Positions 42,231 through 50,493 of a stretch of DNA of 64,000 bases are shown here, piece by piece. The translations under genes were made by a program, and so were the position numbers. Position 1 is the stretch's first letter. Every line of letters begins with the position of its first letter. The notes beneath the pieces were generated by a model. That model was not told the DNA's origin, did no database searches, and saw only the letters and a list, made by a program, of their open reading frames with translations. Origin of the DNA: JAGHKQ01 sp041920565 (GTDB lineage: Bacteria > Bacillota > Bacilli > Bacillales > Bacillaceae_G); the NCBI GenBank assembly GCA_041920565.1, contig JBHGXS010000040.1, positions 54,256-118,255 of the forward strand, in the 5' to 3' direction.

Positions 42231-42333
42231 GCTGGAACCAAAAAAACTGAGTACGGGGGTGTTTTCTTACCTCCTTAAGGGCAACTAAGACTGGCGCATG
42301 CACCTAAAGCCTTGACGCCAGTCAAGTTTTCTT
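42231..42333 (+). terminator. Tail of repeat copy D, with a different second hairpin
   Basis: GCTGGAACCAAAAAAACTGA and then GTACGGGGG match the left half of the family tail (identical block in copy E), but the pairing right arm is missing. Instead a new hairpin follows, GACTGGCG (42289-42296) with CGCCAGTC (42316-42323), then AAGTTTTCTT, a plausible terminator. Confidence 0.55.
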
Positions 42334-42391
42334 CATTGCGAATATTTTATGGAAATTATAGTAAAATTTTCTATGAGAAGGGGAGGTTGCT

Positions 42392-42706
42392 GTGGAAACG
42401 CATAGAGGAATCATTGAGGAGAAAAAGTACTCCTGGTTAAGTTACATATCAGTTGGGCTCGGAATGTTCATCTTGTTTTTGTTCTTACTGTTTTTTACGG
42501 ACGTTACCGGTTATTCAAAGACAGTACGCGATTTAGTTCGGATAAGCTTCTTTGTGTTGCTGCCAATCAATCTTTGTTTGAGTATAGCGGTGCTGTTCAA
42601 ACGAAGCGAAAAGAAGCTGCTTGGCATTATCGGGCTGCTTCTAACGGTAATGAGCGCCGGAGTATTTGCTTTGCTGTTTCTTATTGCGCTAAACTTTGCA
42701 CCATGA
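42392..42706 (+). CDS. Small membrane protein (104 aa)
   Basis: The protein is predicted to have three membrane helices: SYISVGLGMFILFLFLLFFT (about 16-35), ISFFVLLPINLCLSIAVLF (about 51-69) and LLGIIGLLLTVMSAGVFALL (about 75-95). An acidic-basic N-terminus (METHRGIIEEKKYSW) precedes them. I do not recognise the family. GAAGGGGAGG precedes the GTG start. It lies just upstream of an MFS exporter with which it may be transcribed. Confidence 0.75.
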   Translation: METHRGIIEEKKYSWLSYISVGLGMFILFLFLLFFTDVTGYSKTVRDLVRISFFVLLPINLCLSIAVLFKRSEKKLLGIIGLLLTVMSAGVFALLFLIALNFAP

Positions 42707-42724
42707 GTAACGGAGGGAATGCTA

Positions 42725-42910
42725 ATGCCATCCTTCATATTAGGAAGAGAAGCTGCACGAATTGAAGAGCAAATGGAAGTGCTGCAGAGTCTGTTTCAGC
42801 TTGCCTTAGGAATTCAACAAAGGGGGGAATTACTATGGGGATTTTTCAAAATCGGAATTTTCGAAAGCTGTTTTTTGCGATGTTTACGTCGCAGCTTGGA
42901 ACGACGGTAG
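42725..42910 (+). CDS. Possible small ORF overlapping the MFS gene start
   Basis: CGGAGGGA and then ATG 42725 open a frame, MPSFILGREAARIEEQMEVL followed by QSLFQLALGIQQRGELL, that looks like a real amphipathic helix. After about 36 codons it enters the MFS coding region in another frame and continues to 42910. It may be a short coupled leader peptide or chance. The good ribosome binding site is the main support. Confidence 0.3.
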   Translation: MPSFILGREAARIEEQMEVLQSLFQLALGIQQRGELLWGFFKIGIFESCFLRCLRRSLERR

Positions 42911-44097
42911 GGAATATGGCATTCGCATTCTATTTGCTGGACCGATTCAGCAGCCAGCCGTCTTACGCGACGCTTGCAGAACTGATGTATGCGCTGCCGA
43001 CGCTGCTTGTCTTTTTTATCGTCGGCGTGCTTGCAGACCGGATGGATCGGAAGCGGATTGCGGAAAATTCGGATTGGATTCGGGCGGGGTTAACAGTGTT
43101 GCTTTTTGCGGCTGTTTCCAATGAATCGTTGTTTTTTGTTTTTCTCATCTTGTTTATCCGCAGTGCTGTAGCAAAGTTCTTTACTCCTGCCGAGACGAGT
43201 TTGGTGCAAGGAGTATTGAATAAAGACCAATACATGCAGGCAGCAGGCCTTAATCAAACGGTAGCCGGGGTATTCATGCTGTTTGGTGTCGGCCTTGGGG
43301 CGCTGGCTTATAAGTTTATTGGGATTGAAGGGGCTGTGATTATAGATGGCATCAGTTTTATCGTTTCAGCTCTTCTCATTCGCAGCTGCAGTATTCCAAA
43401 AGAAGTACGGCTTCCAAACGGAAAAACGGGATGGAAGGATATTCAGCTTCGAACTGTATTAGCCGACTTCCGCCAGGGGATCGTCTACATCCTAAAGTAT
43501 AAACTTCTTTTGTCCATCATCTTCGGTTTCTTCGTATTCGGACTCATTAACGGCGGCTTTGCTGTTTTGCCGATCTTCACCATGAAATATAAACTGGCTC
43601 CTGCCAACTACGAAACGTATTCTTCACTATTTTCCATATTTCTCGGAATCGGATTTATCATCGGCAGCGTTGTCGGCAATCAAATTATGAAAAACATGAA
43701 GCCTTATCAAATAATAATCGCAGGGATTTTTGCGACAGGCATATTGACTATATCCTTTGGTTTCACGCAGAACGTATGGGTATACTTGGGGCTTATTTTA
43801 GCGGCAGGTTTGATCTTAGCTCCGGTTAACATAGCATTAAACGGATGGATGACTGAGCTTGTCGAACCAAAGCTGATGGGGCGTGTAAGCGCTTGGATTG
43901 AACCGCTTATGATGTCTGCGCATTCCTTGGCATTAGGACTTATCGCTGCCGCATTCCCGAAGTGGGTAAACGTAGACGTTATGTATTATGTTTTGGGTGT
44001 GCTTATGTTTGCGGTTTCCTTGTATTATTTTATGGTACTGCCAAGGCTTGTGCGCCAGAGGGAAACCCTTCTTGTAAAAGATGAAGTATCCCTATGA
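42835..44097 (+). CDS. MFS transporter, macrolide-efflux-like (DHA3)
   Basis: This 420-aa major facilitator protein has about 12 membrane helices. The loop motif GVLADRMDRKRI (about 64-75) is the MFS motif A. The N-terminus NFRKLFFAMFTSQLGTTVGN is typical of the DHA3 (MefA-like) family, which exports drugs or siderophores. The substrate is unknown. AAAGGGGGGAA precedes the ATG. It is preceded by a small membrane protein gene and followed by hsp20 after about 100 bp. Confidence 0.9.
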   Translation: MGIFQNRNFRKLFFAMFTSQLGTTVGNMAFAFYLLDRFSSQPSYATLAELMYALPTLLVFFIVGVLADRMDRKRIAENSDWIRAGLTVLLFAAVSNESLFFVFLILFIRSAVAKFFTPAETSLVQGVLNKDQYMQAAGLNQTVAGVFMLFGVGLGALAYKFIGIEGAVIIDGISFIVSALLIRSCSIPKEVRLPNGKTGWKDIQLRTVLADFRQGIVYILKYKLLLSIIFGFFVFGLINGGFAVLPIFTMKYKLAPANYETYSSLFSIFLGIGFIIGSVVGNQIMKNMKPYQIIIAGIFATGILTISFGFTQNVWVYLGLILAAGLILAPVNIALNGWMTELVEPKLMGRVSAWIEPLMMSAHSLALGLIAAAFPKWVNVDVMYYVLGVLMFAVSLYYFMVLPRLVRQRETLLVKDEVSL

Positions 44098-44194
44098 AAA
44101 GAGGCTGACTTAAAAGGTCGCTGAAAAAAATGATATGAATAAGGATGGTCTAATTGCAAAAAATAACCTCGTTCAAAAAAAAGGAGGTTAAAAC

Positions 44195-44632
44195 ATGCCA
44201 TTAGTACCATATGAGCCTTTTAGACAACTTGACAATATGAGAAAGGAATTTGACCGTTTGTTTTCCGATTTTCCATCTCATTTTGGAATGGATCATAACT
44301 TAGGCGGAATTAGAGTCGACGTTCATGAAACAGACAATGAAGTGATTGCAACTTGTGATATCCCGGGTCTTGAAAAAAGGGAAGATGTAGACATCGATAT
44401 TGAAAACAACATTCTTTCTATTAGCGGGACAATCAACAGATCCAACGAAATAAAGGAAGAAAATATGCATAGAAAAGAGCGGTTTGTAGGCCGTTTTCAT
44501 AGAGCTGTATCACTTCCGAGCCCAGTTTCTGAAGAAGGAATAAAAGCTACGTATAAAAATGGTGTACTTGAAGTTCGCATGCCTAAATTAATGAAGGATA
44601 CAAAGAAAAGAATAGATGTAGAGTTTCATTAA
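44195..44632 (+). CDS. Small heat-shock protein (Hsp20/alpha-crystallin)
   Basis: This 145-aa ATP-independent holdase has a short N-terminal arm (FRQLDNMRKEFDRLFSDF) and an alpha-crystallin domain (about 38-130). It ends with the conserved YKNGVLEVRMPK (A-x-x-x-n-G-v-L type), followed by a short C-terminal extension without a clear I-x-I motif. AAAAAGGAGG precedes the ATG. In Bacillus such proteins (CotM, YocM, CotP) can be spore-coat or stress proteins; which applies here is open. Confidence 0.93.
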   Translation: MPLVPYEPFRQLDNMRKEFDRLFSDFPSHFGMDHNLGGIRVDVHETDNEVIATCDIPGLEKREDVDIDIENNILSISGTINRSNEIKEENMHRKERFVGRFHRAVSLPSPVSEEGIKATYKNGVLEVRMPKLMKDTKKRIDVEFH

Positions 44633-44649
44633 GATAAAGAAGAAATTCT

Positions 44650-44690
44650 CCCCTTATAGTGACATTTCATAAGGGGTTTCATTTTTATTT
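44650..44690 (+). terminator. Terminator of hsp20
   Basis: CCCCTTAT / ATAAGGGG with an 11-base loop, followed by TTTCATTTTT. Confidence 0.8.
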
Positions 44691-44782
44691 AAGGATTCGT
44701 TAAAAGATATTGTTGATATTCCTATTTGGCTAAATGGGCAGTATAGTTAAAGAAGATGGCAAATGAGCTTAATCAAACATGA

Positions 44783-44812
44783 AAACACCACTCTGAGGGT
44801 GGTGTTTTATTA
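44783..44812 (-). terminator. Terminator of sspH
   Basis: AACACCAC / GTGGTGTT around CTCTGAGG, with T-rich sequence on both sides, about 25 bases after the sspH stop. Confidence 0.85.
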
Positions 44813-44835
44813 AAAGCTATTAGTTTATTGGAAAA

Positions 44836-45015
44836 TTAATGTTCTTTTAAGCTGGATAAAGAAACTTCTTGTTTATTCTTTGGTTCATCAAGGGGATAGA
44901 TTATAGCTGTCCCATTTTGTTCATCCACCTGTTGAATATAGATTGGAACTCCATTATATGTTACGTTAGCCATAACTGGTGAAGCAGCAATTTCTTGTGC
45001 TCGTTGTGTGTTCAT
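44836..45015 (-). CDS. sspH: Small acid-soluble spore protein SspH
   Basis: This 59-aa protein begins MNTQRAQEIAASPVMANVTY, with NGVPIYIQQVDEQNGTAIIY and PLDEPKNKQEVSLSSL following, which matches SspH of B. subtilis closely in length and pattern. H-type SASPs are minor spore-core proteins made in the forespore under sigma-G. AAGGAGG lies nine bases before the ATG. No unambiguous sigma-G promoter could be picked out, though a GAATATC block lies upstream. It is monocistronic. Its presence supports a sporulating host. Confidence 0.92.
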   Translation of the reverse strand: MNTQRAQEIAASPVMANVTYNGVPIYIQQVDEQNGTAIIYPLDEPKNKQEVSLSSLKEH

Positions 45016-45220
45016 GATAATAACCTCCTTTTGATTTGGAACAGTTATAATATTTGCTCCAAATGACTTAGATATTCTTGTTGTGATTGAAATACTCCCG
45101 AGTTCAATATTAAGTAAACAGGGGATGAGCCAGCCGCCTGCGGTTGATTCCTTCTATCCTGCAAAACATCCTGTGACAAAAAAGACATAGCGATTTTTTT
45201 CGTTACAACTGATTTACAAA

Positions 45221-45251
45221 CAAAAAGCATCTCCTTTTGGGAGATGCAGGT
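45221..45251 (-). terminator. Terminator of the PAP2-glycosyltransferase unit
   Basis: GCATCTCC / GGAGATGC with an AAAAG-type loop, followed by TTTTTG on the minus strand. Confidence 0.85.
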
Positions 45252-45263
45252 AGGATAAAAAAA

Positions 45264-46400
45264 TTAGGCCAATAGCTCTTTATGCGGAGTATGAATCGTA
45301 TCCTCGTATTCCATCACTAAATCTGAAAAAATTTGATCCCAGCTTTGGGAAAGGGCATATTCACGAGCATGAAGTCCTAAGGACGTTCGTTTTTCTTCAT
45401 TTGTTAATACCTCATATAACCGTGCCACAAACTCATCCGTTTGTTTTGGCTGACACAAATACCCGTTTCGGCCGTGAGTAATGATGTTTTTTACTCCTCC
45501 CGCATCCGCTCCGATAACAGGTGTACCGCAGGCCAGGGATTCGAGTACCACGTTTCCGAAGGTTTCTGTTGCAGAAGGGAAGACCATCGCATGAGAAGAG
45601 GCATAGACTTGTGCCAGCTCTTCCCCTTTTAAGTATCCGGTGAATGTAACGTTATGTTGAAATGTTTCCTTTAGATCGGATGCAAGAGGTCCGTCTCCGA
45701 CGATGATCCAATGAACAGACGAATCAGATTCCGTTTTCTGCATAATTTCGGACAACGTTTCAATATCCTTTTCCGGTGCAATGCGTCCTACATATGACAC
45801 GATGTATTTCGCTGTAATATTGTAGCGCTTTCGAAGTTCTTCTTCATCGTAGCGCGGATGAAACAGGTTGCAATCTACTCCGCGGCTCCAAATGTAAAGG
45901 TCTTGGAATCCTTTTTTCTTCAATTGCTTTAATGTTTCTTGAGATGGGACAAACGTCTTTTGCAGCGCACTATGAAACCATTTTAAATAATTCCAAAGCA
46001 TGTTGGAGAGAAAGTCCATTTTATAATAATGAAGATAGGCGTCAAAATCGGTATGATACGAGCCTACAAGAGGAATACCCAGCTTTTTGGCGTAATACAT
46101 GCCGCACAATCCCATGTTAAAAGGGGTCGCAACATGAATGATGTCCGGCTGAAAGGAAAGAAGCTCCCGTTTAATGAAAACAGGATTGGGAATGGCAATG
46201 CGGCATTCCGGATACAGAGCAAGCGGAATGCTTCTCATTTTTTTTACATTGACAACGAAGTTTTCTTCCGCCGTATTTTGCGGAGCGAAGACATAGTATG
46301 AGAGATTGTTGCGTTCCAAGTATTGGGTAAAGCGGTCTAACGTTTTGGCTACGCCGTTTACTTGCGGTGTGAAGGTGTCCGTAAAGATTGCAATTTTCAT
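45264..46400 (-). CDS. Glycosyltransferase family 4 (MgtA/GtfA-like)
   Basis: This 378-aa GT-B glycosyltransferase resembles GDP-mannose-dependent alpha-mannosyltransferases. The N-terminus MKIAIFTDTFTPQVNGVAKT is the family start. GSYHTDFDAYLHYY (about 112-125) and the C-terminal donor-site FPSATETFGNVVLESLACG (about 277-295) with the E-x7-E motif are present. The product is probably a glycolipid or wall polymer made at the inner face of the membrane. It follows the PAP2 phosphatase after 17 bases and is surely in the same unit. Confidence 0.9.
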   Translation of the reverse strand: MKIAIFTDTFTPQVNGVAKTLDRFTQYLERNNLSYYVFAPQNTAEENFVVNVKKMRSIPLALYPECRIAIPNPVFIKRELLSFQPDIIHVATPFNMGLCGMYYAKKLGIPLVGSYHTDFDAYLHYYKMDFLSNMLWNYLKWFHSALQKTFVPSQETLKQLKKKGFQDLYIWSRGVDCNLFHPRYDEEELRKRYNITAKYIVSYVGRIAPEKDIETLSEIMQKTESDSSVHWIIVGDGPLASDLKETFQHNVTFTGYLKGEELAQVYASSHAMVFPSATETFGNVVLESLACGTPVIGADAGGVKNIITHGRNGYLCQPKQTDEFVARLYEVLTNEEKRTSLGLHAREYALSQSWDQIFSDLVMEYEDTIHTPHKELLA

Positions 46401-46417
46401 CGAAAAGCCCCTCCATC

Positions 46418-46957
46418 TTACAGTAATGAAATAAGTTGAAAGTACGATACGAAACCTGTCAATGTTCCTAAAACCATTCCGACCAATACGTCAGAAGGAA
46501 AATGCAGCCCGAGGTAAATGCGTGAAACGCCGACGCTCAGCGCAATCGGGATGAGAAGGAAAATAAGCAGCGGTGCGTATAGTACAAATGGAATTGCGAT
46601 GGAAAAAATGGCTGTCGTATGGCCGGACGGAAACGAATGGTCCTTTAACGGCTCCACTGGATGGCGAGTGCCGTCAACAGTTAAATACGGACGCTTCCGC
46701 GGATACAGCTTTTTGCAAATCTGAACAGGAGTGTGGCTGATCGCAAGAGACATAGCGCTTGCAATGGCAGCATTTCGTAAGTCTCCTTTTGTGATCAGCA
46801 TCATAAGAAGTGCGGATGCAATCGTAAATGAGGCGCTGCCGAGATGTGTAATGGTTCGGAAATACATATTTAATATTTTTCGGTCAAAGTGACGGTTAAT
46901 CCCTTTGAAAATGTAACACTCTATCTGATATAAGGCGCTGATTGATTTTGCAATCAT
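46418..46957 (-). CDS. PAP2-family membrane phosphatase
   Basis: This 179-aa membrane protein has five or six helices and the complete PAP2 signature: KKLYPRKRP (C1, about 82-90), SFPSGHTT (C2, about 108-115) and SRIYLGLHFPSD (C3, about 145-156). Such enzymes dephosphorylate undecaprenyl pyrophosphate, phosphatidic acid or phosphatidylglycerophosphate on the outer face. Pairing with a glycosyltransferase suggests a lipid-linked substrate. It is the first gene of the two-gene unit. Confidence 0.92.
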   Translation of the reverse strand: MIAKSISALYQIECYIFKGINRHFDRKILNMYFRTITHLGSASFTIASALLMMLITKGDLRNAAIASAMSLAISHTPVQICKKLYPRKRPYLTVDGTRHPVEPLKDHSFPSGHTTAIFSIAIPFVLYAPLLIFLLIPIALSVGVSRIYLGLHFPSDVLVGMVLGTLTGFVSYFQLISLL

Positions 46958-47103
46958 CCAGCGGCACCTCCTTACTAATATATACTTGGAACTACACTTC
47001 CATTTTAATAAGAGTTTGTTGAGGAAATGATAAGATATTGTAAAGAAACAATGGATGTAATCTAAAATAACGTAAAGAAAATTCAGTTAATTAAGCAGGA
47101 CAA

Positions 47104-47143
47104 AGAAAAAACAAGTGAAGCCAATGGTTCACTTGTTTTGCAG
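47104..47143 (-). terminator. Terminator of ytoA
   Basis: AAAACAAGTGAA / TTCACTTGTTTTTT with a CCATTGGC loop. It overlaps the last codons of ytoA. Confidence 0.88.
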
Positions 47144-47644
47144 ACTTTTATAGTATTGCCCTTTTTCTACGTATTCGCGGCGGATGCGTGCCATATCTTG
47201 TTTGTCTTCTTCTGTTAATTCACGAATCACTTTAGCGGGACGGCCAAAAGCCAACGTGTTCGGAGGAATTTTTTTTCCTTGAGGTACAAGGCTTCCTGCA
47301 CCGATGAAAGCTCCTTCGCCGATTTCCGCTCCGTCAAGAACGATGGAGCCCATTCCGATTAAAGCATCTTTTTTAATGGTGCAGCTATGTAAAATCACTT
47401 GATGGCCGACCGTTACGCCATCTTCAAGAATAAGAGGATACTTTGGACTTTGATGAAGGGTGCATTGGTCTTGTACGTTGACGCGGTTGCCGATAATAGT
47501 AGGAGAAACGTCCCCGCGGATTACGGTATTAAACCAGATGCTGGACTCTTCTCCAATCGTCACATCTCCTGTAATAGTTACATAATCAGCAATAAAAGCG
47601 GAGGCTGCGATTTTTGGGTGCTTGTCTTTAAAAGGGTAGATCAT
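47129..47644 (-). CDS. ytoA: Gamma-carbonic-anhydrase-like hexapeptide protein YtoA
   Basis: This 171-aa left-handed beta-helix protein (hexapeptide repeats through about residues 15-140) has a C-terminal helix. The three zinc-ligand histidines of the gamma-CA/PaaY family are visible in TLHQSPKY, VGHQVILHSC. The family includes active carbonic anhydrases and uncharacterised acyltransferase-like proteins; activity is untested for YtoA. GGAGTTTGAGTC precedes the ATG. Divergent from ytpA, as in B. subtilis (ytoA-ytpA neighbourhood). Confidence 0.92.
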   Translation of the reverse strand: MIYPFKDKHPKIAASAFIADYVTITGDVTIGEESSIWFNTVIRGDVSPTIIGNRVNVQDQCTLHQSPKYPLILEDGVTVGHQVILHSCTIKKDALIGMGSIVLDGAEIGEGAFIGAGSLVPQGKKIPPNTLAFGRPAKVIRELTEEDKQDMARIRREYVEKGQYYKSLQNK

Positions 47645-47715
47645 GACTCAAACTCCTTTTCTATAAACTAGTTCTAGTGTAGCAAACAAAAGAAAATTAT
47701 GTAAGGAGGTATTGT

Positions 47716-48492
47716 ATGTGGAAGTGGGAAGCAGAACAAGCCAAAGCCGTTCTTGTTATCGTGCATGGAGCAATGGAACACCATGGACGGTATCTCAGTT
47801 TAGTTGATATGTGGACAACCGAAGGCTTTCACGTTGTGATGGGAGATTTGCCGGCTCACGGAACCAGTTCGCGTAAACGAGGACATATTCAAAGTTTTGA
47901 CGAATATATTCAAGCAGTGCAAGAATGGGTGAAGGAAGCCAAAAAATATAAGCTGCCGCTATTTTTGCTCGGCCACAGCATGGGAGGCCTCATCGTGATT
48001 CGCGCTCTTCAGGAAAGAAGCTTTGAGGCCGAAGGAGTGGTGTTAACGTCTCCGTGCCTGGGAGTGTGTGTGCAGCTTCCTGTTCCTTTGCGAGCCGTTT
48101 CCAAAGTGTTAAACGTGGTTGCTCCCGCTATGCAATTCCATTCTCATCTTACAGTAGAAATGGCCACGCGAAATAAAGACATTCGGGATTCTATGGAAAA
48201 TGATTCGCTATATCTGCGAAAAGTGTCCGTTCGGTGGTATAGTGAATTAGTGAAAGCAATTAAAACGGCTCATGAGAAGGTAGACAAATTTCCGGACGTG
48301 CCTATTTTAATTATGCAGGCTTGTGAAGACCAATTGGTGGACAAGATTCGCGTACGGGAATGGTTCGATAAGCTTTCGACAAGCGATAAAGCGTACAAGG
48401 AGTGGGCCAAGTGCTATCATGAGCTGTTCAATGAATATGAAAAAGACCAAGTATTTTCGTTTGCGAAGCATTATTTAGAAGCACATTTGTGA
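47716..48492 (+). CDS. ytpA: Alpha/beta hydrolase YtpA (lysophospholipase-like)
   Basis: This 258-aa serine hydrolase has an N-terminal VIVHGAMEHHGRY (about 14-26, oxyanion loop), nucleophile GHSMGGLIVI (about 87-96), Asp in MQACEDQLVD and His in CYHELFNEYEKD. YtpA of B. subtilis makes the lysophospholipid antibiotic bacilysocin from phosphatidylglycerol. The sequence here fits that family, but antibiotic production is inference. AAGGAGG lies before the ATG. ytpB follows after 14 bases in one transcript. Confidence 0.9.
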   Translation: MWKWEAEQAKAVLVIVHGAMEHHGRYLSLVDMWTTEGFHVVMGDLPAHGTSSRKRGHIQSFDEYIQAVQEWVKEAKKYKLPLFLLGHSMGGLIVIRALQERSFEAEGVVLTSPCLGVCVQLPVPLRAVSKVLNVVAPAMQFHSHLTVEMATRNKDIRDSMENDSLYLRKVSVRWYSELVKAIKTAHEKVDKFPDVPILIMQACEDQLVDKIRVREWFDKLSTSDKAYKEWAKCYHELFNEYEKDQVFSFAKHYLEAHL

Positions 48493-48506
48493 CGAGGTGA
48501 TGAGTA

Positions 48507-49562
48507 GTGAAAGTGCCAAATAACCCTGTAAGTTTGATGGCGAAAGTATATCGAAAGGTCATTCCGCGAGTGCATGCGGAGCTGAACGGATGGGCGCTTC
48601 TGGCCAAGGCCATTCCGGATGAAGAGTTGAGAAAGCAAGCGCTGGCAAGCATTGAACATAAGACGTTCCATTGTGAAGGCGGCGGCATTTTAGCGCTTCT
48701 TGCCGGAGCACAAATAGAAGAATGCATACGATTCATTGTCGCGTATCAAACGATCAGCGATTATTTGGACAACCTTTGCGACCGCAGCACGTCGCTCGAC
48801 CCCGTTGATTTTGAAGCGCTGCATGAATCCATGCTGCATGCATTAACTCCAGGAAGCGAAACGGTAAATTATTATCGCTTCCGTGATGAACAAGACGACG
48901 GCGGATATCTCGCTGCACTGGTGAAGACTTGCCAAAACGTGCTGAAGAAAACGAAACATTATGATAAAATCGCAAGCTCTTTGCATGAGCTGGCGCAATA
49001 TTATTGCGATCTGCAAGTACATAAGCATGTCAAATTGGAAGAGCGGGAAGAGCGCTTGCAAGCTTGGTTTGATATGCACAAACCGAAGCTGCCGCATATG
49101 CGTTGGTTTGAGTTTTCTGCTTGTGCGGGCTCCACTCTCGGTATCTTTTGCTTAGCAGCCTATGCGTTTCATGACACATTAAGCGATGAGCAAATCCATC
49201 AAATTAAGCAGGGGTATTTTCCTTATGTGCAAGGACTGCACATTTTGCTCGACTATTTTATTGACCAGGAAGAAGACAGACAAGGCGGCGATTTGAATTT
49301 CTGCAGCTACTATGAAGATCATTCCGAAACGGTGGAGAGATTCCGACATTTCGTAGAAGAAGCAGACCGAAACATAGAAGGCTTGCCGCATGCGAAGTTT
49401 CATCGGTTGATTAACCGGGGACTTTTAGGCCTTTATTTATCGGATCGGAAAGTGCAGGAGCAAAGAGAGATCCGCCAGCTTGCCAATCAAATTGTAAAGT
49501 ACGGCGGATTGACTTCGTATTTCTTTTATATAAACGCAAAGTTGTATCGGAAGGTGCAATGA
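48507..49562 (+). CDS. ytpB: Tetraprenyl-beta-curcumene synthase YtpB
   Basis: This 351-aa class IB terpene synthase of the DUF2600 family cyclises tetraprenyl diphosphate to tetraprenyl-beta-curcumene, the precursor of the C35 sesquarterpenes of Bacillus spores. The helical body carries Asp-rich segments FIVAYQTISDYLDNLCDR (about 76-93) and LLDYFIDQEEDRQGGDLN (about 247-264), which would bind Mg2+ and diphosphate. The start is GTG 48507 after GACGAGGTGATG. It is directly downstream of ytpA; the two are paired in B. subtilis. No squalene-hopene-cyclase partner lies in the window. Confidence 0.92.
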   Translation: MKVPNNPVSLMAKVYRKVIPRVHAELNGWALLAKAIPDEELRKQALASIEHKTFHCEGGGILALLAGAQIEECIRFIVAYQTISDYLDNLCDRSTSLDPVDFEALHESMLHALTPGSETVNYYRFRDEQDDGGYLAALVKTCQNVLKKTKHYDKIASSLHELAQYYCDLQVHKHVKLEEREERLQAWFDMHKPKLPHMRWFEFSACAGSTLGIFCLAAYAFHDTLSDEQIHQIKQGYFPYVQGLHILLDYFIDQEEDRQGGDLNFCSYYEDHSETVERFRHFVEEADRNIEGLPHAKFHRLINRGLLGLYLSDRKVQEQREIRQLANQIVKYGGLTSYFFYINAKLYRKVQ

Positions 49563-49652
49563 GGGCAGGAGAATAGGATGGAATGTGGAAATGGTAATGT
49601 AGTCGAAAAATAAAAGATGGTGTCATGAAGCAAGAAATGGGGGGAGCTGGAG

Positions 49653-50438
49653 ATGTCGGTTTTCAAGAAAATAGCAGCGAAAATAGGGATTGGCTCTGCG
49701 CAAGTAGAAACCGTTTTAGATAAAGATACATATCGCATTGGTGATGTCATCACCGGAAAAGTGTATATAAAAGGCGGTCATACAAAGCAGGAAATTGACG
49801 AAGTAAACATATATGTTATGACCAAGTATGTTATGGAACAGGACGACAAGAGAATTCCAAACGTGTCGACCATCGTGTCCCATCATGTTGTAAGCGACCT
49901 TACTGTGTTACCGAAAGAAGAGCATGAATATGACATTTCATTTCGTCTGCCGCTTGATACGCCTGTAACAGCCGGTGGTGTAAAAGTATGGATTCAGACA
50001 GGAGCAGAAATAGAAGACGGAGCCGATTCCAAAGATCGTGATTTTATCCAGGTGCTGCCGCATCCATGGATGGAAACGGTATTAAACATTATCCCGAAGC
50101 TCGGCTTTCGTTTGCGGGAAACGGATTGTGAATACGCAGAATACCTGCATCGCCGTTTGCCGTTTGTACAGGAATTTGAATTTGTTCCGACTTCTTGGCA
50201 GCATAAACTAGATGAAATTGAGGTTGTCTTTGACCTGGAGCACGACGGCATGGAGGTCGCAATAGAGATAGACCGAAAAGCGAAACGGAATGCAAGAGGG
50301 GTGCCGCACCGCATGCGTAAACATTTTTCTCGTGATGAAACGATGTCTCGCATGTTCTTCACAAAAGAAGAACTGGAAGGCAGTGCAGAAGCGCTTGTCC
50401 ATAAGTTAAAAGAGGGGATTAGAAAGTATTCTCAATGA
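49653..50438 (+). CDS. spo0M: Sporulation-control protein Spo0M
   Basis: This 261-aa arrestin-fold protein of the Spo0M/SpoOM family has an N-terminal MSVFKKIAAKIGIGSAQVET, then beta-sandwich segments VITGKVYIKGG and YDISFRLPLDTPVTAGGVK, and a helical C-terminal tail. Spo0M modulates phosphorelay and septation in B. subtilis, where it is under sigma-H control. I could not pick a clear sigma-H promoter here. GGGGGGAGCTGGAG precedes the ATG. It is monocistronic with its own terminator. Confidence 0.93.
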   Translation: MSVFKKIAAKIGIGSAQVETVLDKDTYRIGDVITGKVYIKGGHTKQEIDEVNIYVMTKYVMEQDDKRIPNVSTIVSHHVVSDLTVLPKEEHEYDISFRLPLDTPVTAGGVKVWIQTGAEIEDGADSKDRDFIQVLPHPWMETVLNIIPKLGFRLRETDCEYAEYLHRRLPFVQEFEFVPTSWQHKLDEIEVVFDLEHDGMEVAIEIDRKAKRNARGVPHRMRKHFSRDETMSRMFFTKEELEGSAEALVHKLKEGIRKYSQ

Positions 50439-50456
50439 AATAGTTTTCTGAACATA

Positions 50457-50492
50457 AAAGCTGACGCCGTTTAAGGACGTCAGCTTATTTTT
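50457..50492. terminator. Terminator between spo0M and corA
   Basis: AAGCTGACG / CGTCAGCTT with an 11-base loop and ATTTTT after it. The minus strand has TTTT as well, so it can serve both convergent genes. Confidence 0.88.
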
Positions 50493-50493
50493 A

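Noticed and set aside
45045..45230. 61-aa minus-strand ORF between sspH and the glycosyltransferase
   Set aside because: It has no ribosome binding site, overlaps the upstream region of sspH, and its composition is not protein-like.
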